Source: Orobanche coerulescens (lineage: Eukaryota; Streptophyta; Magnoliopsida; Lamiales; Orobanchaceae). From it: a stretch of 64,000 nucleotides of DNA. Numbering within the stretch: position 1 is the stretch's first letter; each line of letters opens with the position of its first letter. Below, piece by piece: positions 10,291 to 20,022 of the stretch. The notes below the pieces were generated by a model. The model saw only the letters and a program-made list of their open reading frames with translations. It was not told where the DNA came from and did no database searches. The translations under genes were made by a program, and so were the position numbers. The stretch covers positions 36,595,501 through 36,659,500 of the forward strand of contig CM065804.1 of assembly GCA_033398695.1 (NCBI GenBank), in the 5' to 3' direction.

Positions 10291-11464
10291 TGTTGTGTCA
10301 AGATTTAACACCTTCCGACCGGCGATCGCCTCGGAGGTCGGGCGATCGAGTCACTGCCGAGCGGCCAAGGCAGATCTGCCGATCAGCGACCAGGTGACCG
10401 AGCCTTAGCCCAGCGGACGAGCTAAATCGGCCAACCGAAGGACCCAGGACAAGTCCCGGTGCCGAGTGATCGACCTCAGATACGATCGCCTCTCGGTACT
10501 CGGCGACCGACTCCTGGCGATCGACTAGCGGACGATCCTCTCTCGACATCTGCCGATCGACCCTTGGTGACCGACCTCTCTCGGCATCTGCCGAACGACA
10601 CTTGGTGACCGACCAATGCCGACCCTCGACAACTGGCCAATGGCGACCTCTGATGACCACCTAGGGACGACCGCCTCATGACGATCAGGGCCGATGGCCA
10701 TCCAGTCGGCAAAGGCCGACCCTCAAGACTGGCACCACGTGCAAGGACCAAGACAAGATCCGCGAATCACGGGTCATTGACCACAGCCTGGCAGAATCTC
10801 TCCACCAGCCGACAAGCCGCCGAAAGCTGTCAGTAGGGCCACATGTGACCATTGATTCCGCCGAAAGCTGTCAGTAGGACCGCATGTTGACTGACTCCGA
10901 ACGCGTGCCGGCTCCTTATTGGACCACCCAGCTGGCGCCAGCCTCTTCCTTGGACTTTTGCCCGACGGCCCGGGTGATCGCCCCATTATAATATTGGCCG
11001 GCAGGCGATCGCCCGCTAGAGGACAGGACCCGGCTGTCCCTATATAAGCAAGGCACCCTGCACTTGGACACTTCTTCGACTTCCTTCGGATTTCATACAA
11101 TACAGAAGCAAAATACACACACTTGGCTAATCTCCAACTCTTGGCAACAGCTATCATTCGGTCTTACTTCTCCCGGCCTATCTCATCCAGCAGATTATCG
11201 GAAGGGACGAAGAACACCAAGCTTCGCTCAAGAGCCGGATTAACAGAGTCTTTTTACACTCATTGTATTTAGATTTCTCTCATTAATACTTGTATCCACG
11301 AATATTTGTATTAATAACATCTCGCGAGAGCATTCAAGCCCGGGCCTAACAAACCCGGCAAATCTTGTATTATTTATCTTCTCTCGGAAGTGCTCCCGCA
11401 ATTGTTGTCTGTTGTCCGTCTTCCAGCAGTATTAATCTTCGGATAAATATTTTGGGCAACAACA
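10291..11464 (+). repeat. 3' LTR of gag-only copy A
   Basis: 1,174 bp, preceded by the polypurine tract at 10278-10290. TATA box CTATATAAGC at 11039-11048. It keeps the CAGCCTGGCAGA-type sequence also found in copy C, so it looks ancestral compared with the 5' LTR patch. Confidence 0.88.
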
Positions 11465-11991
11465 GCTGTGATTATTGGTATCGCCGGAGAAATCTCGCAC
11501 CAGAGGTTGAAGGTATAAAAAACGCAGAAATGGTAGAGGAAGAAGAAGACCTCCTTTTATAGGAGGTAGGGGCGAAAACCAAGAAGGGTAGGGACAATCT
11601 GAAACGTCTGATACCCTATTCGAAAAGAACGACCTAGATTCAACACCGCCTTAGCCAACCTATAGTAGGTTAACACCTGGGCCCAAGCGTGGGATGTGAT
11701 GGTTGGGAGGAAAGGTTGGGAAAAGGAAAAGGCGTTGATATAAATGCACACAAATCTCGAGAACTCGTTACCTGGAGACTTGATTCCCAAGGATTACCGC
11801 ATCGAGGTCGTCAATTTAAAATAACTCTTACTCTACTCAGTCTTACAGCTCGACTAGAGTAGAGGGGACTGGTTGATAGGACGACAAATGTAGACCTCCT
11901 AAAAACCCGGTCTAAAGAAGCCCAATATAAACCGATGTACCGATCTCTGAGTAAAGGAGGAGAGACCTCGACGAATGGAGTCCGATCTAGG

Positions 11992-12206
11992 GGCTTGGAG
12001 AAGAGTGTCCCGATCTAAGTGATCTTGCCGACCTATGGACTCAGATAAGAGTGTCCCGACCTAAGGGGTCTCGCCGACCTATGGACTCAGATAAGAGTGT
12101 CCCGACCTAAGGGGTCTCGCCGACCTCTGGACTCAGATAAGAGTGTCCCGACCTAAGGGGTCTCGCCGACCTCTAGACTCAGATAAGAGTGTCCCGACCT
12201 AAAGGG
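11992..12206. repeat. 46-bp tandem repeat, about 4.7 copies
   Basis: Unit starts GGACTCAGATAAGAGTGTCC at 12037, 12083, 12129 and (as AGACTC) 12175, with a more diverged first unit before 12037. Central units differ at only one or two positions. Confidence 0.9.
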
Positions 12207-12515
12207 CCCCTTATAATATGAACCAACCTGCCTAACCATCACCCGGAGTTGGAAGCCGGGCTTATGAAGGTTGAGCTCTCGAAAAGATAGATCTTGACCT
12301 ACCTGTCAGAATCCCGGAAATTCAGGGGCTGGTAAACCGCAGTCCCCAAATTCCGGATATTGAGGGATGGTAAATTGCAGCCTAAATCCCTGAATATCTG
12401 GGATCTTCCCTAAAATCAGGAAAAGATCTCAAGGACAGGCAGCCCTCCCTTCTATAAGTATGGAAGAAGCCTTCCTTCCAGAGGCCAAGGCATAATTCTG
12501 AGATTAAAGTATTTT

Positions 12516-12583
12516 TTAGAGAGAGAAAGAAATATACACAGAGAGAGAGAAAGAAATATACACACAGAGAGAGAGAGAGAGAG
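12516..12583. repeat. GA-rich microsatellite
   Basis: Runs of AGAG interrupted by AAAGAAATATACACA, which itself occurs twice. Confidence 0.85.
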
Positions 12584-12640
12584 TGACACTTCACATATTC
12601 GGGTTTGCTCGGATAAACTTCTGAGATTAACCCGGTTCTT

Positions 12641-13400
12641 GGTGACCGATCAGATCGATTACATCACGTTGCGTGCGCTAGTGGCTTAGTCAACCAACTT
12701 TTCTTTTGACGTTGACATGAAACGAGCTTGTCTCTTAACGTCTCTTTCCAACGGATTTTGAACTTAGCGTGCGCTAATAATCATTCCTAGCGTGCGCTAG
12801 ACGTTCAAGATATGCTTTCCAAATTTGAGCGAGATTCTTGTGTTGACTTTGTTGATTTAACGGTTGAATGACTAACTGTAGTATTTTGAACAGTTAGCGT
12901 GCGCTAACATGTAGTAGATAGCGTGCCCTAATGGTCTTCAGGTAGCGTGCGTTAGTCTTCATTGTAGCGTGCGTTACCTGTTGCTTCATTTAAACTTCAG
13001 AACTTTCTATCTCGGATACACTAACAGGTAGCGTGCGTAATTATATCCCGTCGCGTGCGTTACTCCTTTTCATAGCGTGCACAAATTTCTTCTTAGCGTG
13101 CTTTACCTGTTGTTCCTTTTTCAGTCCAGAACTCACATGTAACAGATAGCGTGCGCTAGGTATTTTTGCGTGCGTTAGTTGATCTACATAGCGTGCGCTA
13201 ATATTTGTAGGTTCCTTGCGCTAAACATCAGGTGATACTTCATGTGACTTTCTGACTTCAGGTGACCTTCTGTTAGCGTGCGCTACCATATATGTGTAGC
13301 GTGCGCTATACGTTGATTTTGTCTTCGATGTGATTCATGCCGATTAGTTGAATTTCGTTAAATTTTTTGAAAACGTTCATCATCAAAATAATTTGTTCAA
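12641..13400 (-). repeat. U3-like LTR fragment rich in TAGCGCACGCTA motifs, opposite orientation
   Basis: About 760 bases with some fifteen copies or variants of TAGCGTGCGCTA (plus strand), that is TAGCGCACGCTA on the minus strand. That is the orientation this motif has within the copia-B LTR. Shared phrases such as CAGGTGA plus TTTCTGACTT also match the copia-B U3 in reverse. No LTR end or coding frame is visible. Confidence 0.55.
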
Positions 13401-13403
13401 CAA

Positions 13404-14890
13404 AAAACAGATAACGCACGCTGGTAAACAAACTAGCGCACGCTAAACGGAGGACTTAACGTACGCTATGAATATAGTATAACGTACGTAATAGAAAGTC
13501 AGCTGAAGACTCACCTGATGTCACTTGATGGATAACGCATGCTAAGGTGCAAGACTAGTGCACTCCAAATGACTGAGTTAGCGCACGCTACGGATACAGC
13601 TAACGCACGCTAACAAAGGAATATATCCGTTATGAAGACTTTCAACACGGAGATCACGCGTATAGTCAAAGAATCTAAAAAGCAAAGTTTGAACAGATAG
13701 CGCACGCTATGAAGACTACTTAGCGCAGGCTAAGTTTAAAATATGTCCGTTGGACAGAAGACTTTCAGCATCAGACCTAGGGGTGTTCAAAACTGGATAT
13801 TCGAAATTTCGGATATTAGATTTTGATATCCGATATCCGTATCCGAAATATCGAATATCCAAATTTCGGATATCCAAAATTTCGGATACGAATATCGGAT
13901 ATCCGAACATATCCGAAATATTTAATATTTTTTCCTATTTAACTTTTACAACAATTAAATATCAAAATAAAACAACAACTTATCATAAGTAAATGACAAT
14001 TTAACATCCATTCAAAAGTTCAAACAATAAAAATAACACTTTTAATTTGAACATTGTCGAAATATTTATATAATCGAAATTCAAAACGTCTCCAATTTTT
14101 TATGATTCTCTAAATATAAAATATTTTTTTTAATTTTAAGTGTTACTATTTTGAATTATGTATAAGAAATAAAATTTTTTTTAAAAAAATTATATATTTC
14201 GGATATTTCGGATATCCGAATATCCGATTATTTTGAAAGGTACTATCTCATATCCGAATTCGAAGTTCCGGATATCCAAATTTTGGATATCCGAATTTTT
14301 GGATATCCGGAACTTTAGATTTTCGGATCGGATATCGGATATTTTTGAACACCCTTAATCAGACCGTTGTAAACGAAGACCAGCTAGCGCACACTACACA
14401 TTAAGGTTAACGCACGATAAAGGGAAGAAGCAGAAGCCACTGGACTAAATGGCTCAACAGTTAACGTACGTAACCATGCAATATTAACGTACGTAACACG
14501 AATTAGCGCACGCTAAACAATGGAAACAGCGCACGCTAATGAAGACAGCCAGTAACGGCTAGTTGAGGCTTTATGCCTATAAATACCAAGGCATTTGGTA
14601 TCTTTCATAACAACAACTTCAAGAAACTTATATACATACTTGTTATCATTGTATACATTATCGTTGTTGTAATTGAACTTTATTGTCAAGAATTTGAGTG
14701 TTCATACACGAAAACATATACACGAGAGGAAAGAAATGATTGTAGTTTGATTCGGTGTTATTAGGATTGTTGATCCGGCATTATAAGAATCATATCTAAA
14801 TCCAAGTGAGGTTTGCCTAATACCAATCGAAAGCTAGATAGGTTGATTCCTTGTCCGATAGAAAAGGAAAATGGTTAGCTTGGACCGACA
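13404..14890 (+). repeat. copia-B LTR fragment (interrupted by hAT MITE)
   Basis: Homologous to the reverse complement of 34470-35410 (part of the copia-B 3' LTR). It carries the U3 motif array, TATA box CTATAAATA at 14577-14585 and the transcribed part to about 14890. There sequence equivalent to about 390 bases of the minus-strand copy is missing, and the text jumps into copia-C. The 5' end of the LTR is also missing. Both ends being lost while homology continues into copia-C shows this is a decayed copy of the composite at 33441-35544. Confidence 0.8.
13778..14357. mobile_element. hAT-type MITE, 580 bp
   Basis: Terminal inverted repeats TAGGGGTGTTCAAAA and (reverse complement of the right end) TAAGGGTGTTCAAAA. 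Flanking 8-bp TSD ATCAGACC at 13770-13777 and 14358-14365. The body is built of GGATATCCGAATATCC-type palindromic repeats around an AT-rich core, with no coding capacity. The homologous sequence at about 35020-35045 lacks the insertion and has a single ATCAGACC, which confirms the borders. Confidence 0.93.
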
Positions 14891-15584
14891 AAAAGACAAG
14901 AGCATGAAAACATGAATAGTTGTACTCTTTTTCTTTCGATCAAGTTTTCCCCACAGAGTTTTCTTGACAATGTTTTAATGAGGCAACACATGGATACTCC
15001 AATAATAAATGAGATATAACATATTCACTTATTTTTGTCCCAAGTGGTTTTACCGAGGCAGCTGATGGATACTTCTATAATCAATGTTACATTTGGAAGA
15101 GAATCATACTATTCACTCATTTTTTTATCCCACGCTGTTTTATTGAAACGGCACACAAATACTAATACAAGAATGATCGAGATAAGGAAGAGCAAATTTA
15201 CGAGACTACAAATTACTCAGGTTTTACCCCACAGATTTTTCCTAGCAACATTAGGATGCAGCAAAGTATGATTGCCACGAGCCCCACTACAAATAATATG
15301 AAAGTTTTTTCCATTGAGTTTCTTCTTCAGACAGTCATTCAAGGGGATAAGATTCTAAACTCCACAAGATGTATAATAATGTCTCATGGTGTATAATAAT
15401 ATCACAAGATGTATAGTAATAGTAGGATGAATGACTATGTAATTATTAATTGTGCCATCTAAATTTTCCTATAAATAGGAGCTTTGATTGGTCAATAAAA
15501 AACAAACTAAGTTTGAGTATTAATTCACCTCCTCTTTCTCTATTACTTCTCTATAATCTTATAACAGAAACATATGTAACAACA
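14891..15584 (+). mobile_element. copia-C 3' end: post-pol region and 3' LTR
   Basis: Contains the phrases typical of plant copia elements between pol and the 3' LTR (GTTGTACTCTTTTTCTTTCG, TTTTAATGAGGCAAC, GGTTTTACCGAGGCAG). A polypurine-like AAGGGGA at 15341-15347 follows, then an approximately 237-bp LTR (about 15348-15584) with TATA-like CCTATAAATAGG near 15469. Homologous to the minus-strand copy at 33441-34243. The LTR ends are approximate, because the terminal TG appears mutated to TA. Confidence 0.65.
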
Positions 15585-15649
15585 TAATACACTGCACATA
15601 TATTCATAAGTACATTAATACATATAAATAATCATATTAGCGGCAGTTA

Positions 15650-15976
15650 GGCCCTGTTCTTTTGGACTTATTTTTCACTTTTTGATTTAGTTCGATTCGA
15701 GTTCATTCGATTCGAGTCAGTCCATTCGATTCGATTGATTCGGTTCGATTCAACTTATTATTATTATTATTAATCTTAATTATTATTATTATTGTTATTA
15801 TTACTAATAATATTACTATTATTTTTGTTGCTGTTAATTACTATTATTATTTATCATTATTATTATTATTATTTACCCTTAATATATATTTCAGTTCAAT
15901 TCAGTTGAGGTCCATTCAGTTCAGTTCAGTTCAATTCAGTTCAATTCAGGTTCATTCAGTCCAAAATAACAGAGCC
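15650..15976. mobile_element. PIF/Harbinger (Tourist-like) MITE, 327 bp
   Basis: Starts GGCCCTGTTCTTTTGGAC and ends GTCCAAAATAACAGAGCC, an imperfect terminal inverted repeat, flanked by TTA on both sides (15647-15649, 15977-15979). The interior has TTCGATTCGA and TTCAGTTCAA repeats and an ATT microsatellite (about 15754-15875). No coding frame. The 3-bp TTA TSD is typical of this superfamily. Confidence 0.85.
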
Positions 15977-17255
15977 TTATTGCATCTTTCAAGAGTTGTA
16001 AGGGGAGAGAAAATTGTACGAGTATGCCAATGTGTTATTTGTGTTAATATTTTTCTATTGTGTTATTAATATAGTCATTGACTAAAATATCCTTCATACA
16101 TCCGTCAAGAAGTTACTCTTTAATTTCGACACAAATTTAAAAGATTAATGAAGTGTTGTGTGATTGAAATAAGAGTCCACTTTTATTGTAGTTTTATTTA
16201 AAGTGGCATATGTGGATTATACTAACTAAAAATGGAAAGGAGTACATTTTTTTGTGGACGGACCAAAATCGCGAAAAAAAAAAAGTAAATACTTTGTGAA
16301 AAGAGGGAGTATTAGTTGTTGTAAATTTCTCATTAATATGCTACCGCTTGGGATAACGGTCAAACACACCTCACCCTACAATCGCACACACACGCACACG
16401 TGTGCTTACAACTGCAACCAGACCGAGACACTCAAAACTCACTTGAAACCCATTAGGTAAAATGGGAGCGTGTAGAATGTAATATTCGGTCACATTCAAA
16501 ATAAACATCATTCTAGTCTTGTGCATAGAAATTAAGGAAAGCAAATGTCCATAAAAATTAAGGAAAACAAATGTGCATTGAAATTAATGAAGACTTGAGG
16601 AATGAAGAATGTGAGTTTTGAGGTGAGTTAATTAGGGGTAACGACGGAATTAAGACTTGAAAAAAATTATAGCAAATATTGAAGTATTGTAATAATTTGG
16701 GAGGAAATCAACTTTAGCGCAGTTACACTATGACTGACTTCACTCAGTCATCTCTTTCCATATACACAAAACACATTCACTACGTCAGCATTTAATAGAG
16801 AGGTAGATAGCAAAAAACAACAAAATGAGAAAAAGTAGACAGCATTTTATATTTCGGTATCTTATATCTGAGGCAAGATAAATTCCGTAGCTGTTATAAC
16901 TTGTAGTAATACAATGGAAGTATAATCTTGAAACTTCAGCTCAGAGGTTTTACATCAATCACTATGGCATACCAATAATCTTATATTTCTTAGCCAGTTG
17001 AAACTCATTTTCCCTGTACTGAGATGTGTATGCTTGGTAAGATTTGAGAAAGAAATGAAAAAGGGTATGGGAATGAAAGAATGAGTAATGGATTTCATGC
17101 CCACCACCACCCCACCCCACCCCACCCATCTTTGTTGTTTGGAACACCCAAATTTGTGTAACCAAAGCACTAAATTTCATTTCATTCTCGCTTTCCATTC
17201 CCCGAACCTATAGCCAAAACGCCAAATACGTAATTTTCCACTGTTAACCAAGTCT

Positions 17256-17352
17256 ATCGCCATCTCAATGCGAAAACGAGCCTTATGAATGTCTTGTGTG
17301 ATTATATCGCCATCTCCATGCGAAGACGAGCCTTATGAATGTCGAGTAATTA
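17256..17352. repeat. 50-bp direct duplication, two copies
   Basis: Unit beginning ATCGCCATCTC at 17256 recurs at 17306 with a few substitutions (ACGAGCCTTATGAATGTC in both). Confidence 0.85.
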
Positions 17353-18499
17353 TATGGCCTTCTCTTTTTTCTTCCTATGGTCAATCAAGATTGCGACATT
17401 CTCAGTTCAATAAAGCAACAATATGTGGAAATGAGTTTTAACATAAAAAATTTCCTTAATTTTGCATAATCGCCTAATAACGATCTGAAAACACATAAAA
17501 TTATTTAATTAAAAAAATTAAAAATAAAAAGAGAAAAAAAGGCGTGAAAAGAATCAAAGTACCACACGATTGAGATGCAACAGTTCAACATCTCAGCATC
17601 CATAACTAGGCTTTCTGCTGCCCACCACTTTGCAAGTAAAATCTCTACAAATTCAGAAAAAAAAATATAATACCACAAGCCCACTGAGAATGAGAATAAT
17701 AGAAGGAAAATTACTGAGACAATGCTACATTATTGTCCGACTGGAAAAAACAAAAACAAATTACCTTCTCGAGTCAGCTGACTGTAGATTGTGGGCATCT
17801 TCTACCGTTATTGCTAAAAGGCTTTCCATCTTAGAGCACTTTCTCTTTTTTGACAACATATAAGTATTAGACAGATAAACAGAGACAATGAATCATGTTG
17901 ATGCGCATGAACCACAGAACATATACAAAAAAAAGAGGGCATAACTCAGTGACTCTAACAATAGTATACATTTATTTCTTATCAGGATTCAGACGCCTTT
18001 TATCTAAACCTGTAGTAAAAACAACATGAAGTTCATTTTCTCCTTAAGATACAATGGTTTTTCTTGATAACCGGAGAACCTCATATGGGACATCTTAATC
18101 AATCTCAAAGTTCCAATGTCTAGCTTGTTTGCTTCAATAGCTTCTCTTTTTAGTAAAACAAGGTTTCAAATGAATTTGATTACCACTTTAACTAATGGAA
18201 AAAAAACACTAGTTACTGACATAATTTCGCTAAATTACACCCCCTATATGAAACAAAGTCTGGATTATATCACTGGTTGCACACTTGCATTTTTGCTTTG
18301 CTTCCATCAAGGGCTGTTTCACCAATCTACAAAGTTTATACAAACAGTAAATCATCCATAAATGTAATTACCTTATGGCATTCCTTTTAGAAAGTAGCAT
18401 CACATCCAAACATGTACCCGCAAAACTGAACCAAGATGCGGCCCTTGGCATGTATCAGTTAATAATGTTTTGCCCTGCACGTCAAAGCATGTTGTGAGG

Positions 18500-18525
18500 T
18501 CATCATCATCATCATCATCATCATC
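18500..18525. repeat. (ATC)n microsatellite
   Basis: Eight or more consecutive CAT units. Confidence 0.9.
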
Positions 18526-18828
18526 TGCACTTTAATACTAACTACGTTGGGATTGGGTCGGTGGCATGAAGTTCTAGAGTCAATTAATGGTCTAAAATTA
18601 GTTTAGCATTACAAATTCTTGCAAAAAGCAAAGTACCAAAGTTTTACGGGAAAGGATGCCCTTCATGTCACAATCTTCAAACGAAGAAAGCATGTTATGA
18701 GATAAACAGCAGAAAGTTTTATAGTTCCTTTCTATATTTGTTAATTCTTAACATGGTAACTCTATTAATTGCAAAGAAACTGAGTATAAGGATATATTCT
18801 TGTGGACCAGATTCATACAAAACTTAAT

Positions 18829-19146
18829 GCTTAGTTCCCGAGTTTAACTTAACGAGAGAAAAGAAGGGAAATGGATGGAAATAAGAAGAAAGAAAAAATA
18901 TTTGGCGTTCCTGAGTTTTTTAATGAAAAGAAACGGAAAGAAATGGAAGGAAAACTTTCCCTCCTAACTTTCCTTCCGATTTGGAAGGATTTGGAGAGAA
19001 AAGAACAAAATGATTAATTTTCCTTTCACTTCCTTCAAACTCAGGAACACAAAATACAATTTTCTTTCACTTTCTTTTCTCTTCTTTTCTCTCCTAACTT
19101 TCTTTTCCTTTCTTTTCTTTTCTTTACTAAAACTCGGGAACTAAGC
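18829..19146. mobile_element. foldback (long inverted repeat) element, 318 bp
   Basis: Left end GCTTAGTTCCCGAGTTT matches the reverse complement of the right end (AAACTCGGGAACTAAGC). An inner pair (GTTCCTGAGTTT near 18908, AAACTCAGGAAC near 19038) repeats the same motif. The left arm is purine-rich and the right arm pyrimidine-rich. No clear TSD was found, so superfamily is unassigned. Confidence 0.7.
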
Positions 19147-20022
19147 GTAAATTAAGTAACCAATATATTGAAATTCACCTAAATATGACACGCAAAGAAG
19201 AAAACATTTTTACTGATCGTAACCTTACTGATATGGAAGCAACAGAAAAAAAGCTAAATTCTTCTCTCTAAATATTTTATGCTACTGAAATTAAAGGTCC
19301 AACGAAAGCTTATACAGTACGATAAACTGGTGCTCAGATTGAAAGTCCAAACATTTGATCACGTCGAAATTATAGCCAAATGCTAAACTCTAGCAAATAT
19401 ACATGTGCAAGCTAAGCATACTACTATGAAGGTACAGCAAAAAAATAACTAACTTAAGCTGAATCTTACTTGGAACTAACCTAGGACAGAAACAAATGAG
19501 TTCTCAGTTATTTTTTTTACATTTATACATACATGAAATATCATGTGAAAAACCCAACCAATACCCTGGACTCGACAAGATTCTTAGAGATTTATACAAG
19601 AGATGGAAAAGCACTTTCAACCACAAATAGAGATAAAATGTCAAAAATAAGGTGATAAAACGCCGATTCAAATAAAAAATAAGAGGAAAAGGAAGAAACT
19701 TGTTTGAATATATTAAAGAAATGACAATTGTAATTGAAAAGAGAGACTTCCTTGCCTTGTATGTGTTGAAGATTTTTTTTTCAGGCCATACTGGTTCCTG
19801 AATAAACATCCAAGAGGTAGGACTTGGTTCTTCGACCACAATCACCATATCATACGAGAGGGAGTACTCATCAGTTCTATATATTATTATGCACAAAACA
19901 GCATTTGAAGGTTCTGAAAAAAGATAGAGCCTCATCCGCTTCAACTAGCATAATCACCAAACTGTCTTGGCAATTCCCAGACCAAGCCATAGAACCAATC
20001 TAAGTATAATGTTCTGCCTAGC
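19147..20022. other. 3' flank of the PPR gene
   Basis: No supported gene. A 146-codon minus-strand frame (19504-19944) is low-complexity, has no recognised domain and lies just downstream of the PPR stop. It could be part of the 3' untranslated region. Confidence 0.55.

Larger units (their letters stand above)
6909..11464 (+). mobile_element. gag-only LTR retrotransposon (TR-GAG-like), copy A
   Basis: Element of 4,556 bp with LTRs 6909-8095 and 10291-11464, both starting TGTTGTGTCAAG and ending GGGCAACAACA. Flanking 5-bp TSDs differ by one base (GCTAT at 6904-6908, GCTGT at 11465-11469). The interior has a primer-site-like ATTGGCGCTAGAAGGAGGG after the 5' LTR, a broken gag, about 850 bases of noncoding structured sequence and a polypurine tract (AGCTGGGGGCAAT) before the 3' LTR. 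No protease, RT or integrase is present, so it must have been mobilised in trans. Gag resembles Tat-lineage gypsy gag. The structure fits the published plant class of terminal-repeat elements with only a gag domain. Confidence 0.88.
11465..12640. other. unassigned repeat-rich sequence right of copy A
   Basis: Continuation of 6481-6908. It contains a minus-strand TATA-like CCTATAAAAGGAGG at about 11553-11566, a 46-bp tandem repeat (11992-12206), a plus-strand TATA-like TCTATAAGTATGG near 12451 and a GA-rich microsatellite (12516-12583). No convincing coding frame is present. It looks like one or more LTR remnants. Confidence 0.45.
15977..18828. other. intergenic, no gene recognised
   Basis: AT-rich, with only short frames without domains. 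It holds a C-rich tract near 17101-17130, a 50-bp direct duplication at 17256 and an ATC microsatellite at 18500-18525. Nothing else can be supported. Confidence 0.6.

Noticed and set aside
19504..19944. 146-codon minus-strand frame downstream of the PPR gene
   Set aside because: Low complexity, no recognised domain, no supported start context; likely chance or 3' untranslated sequence.
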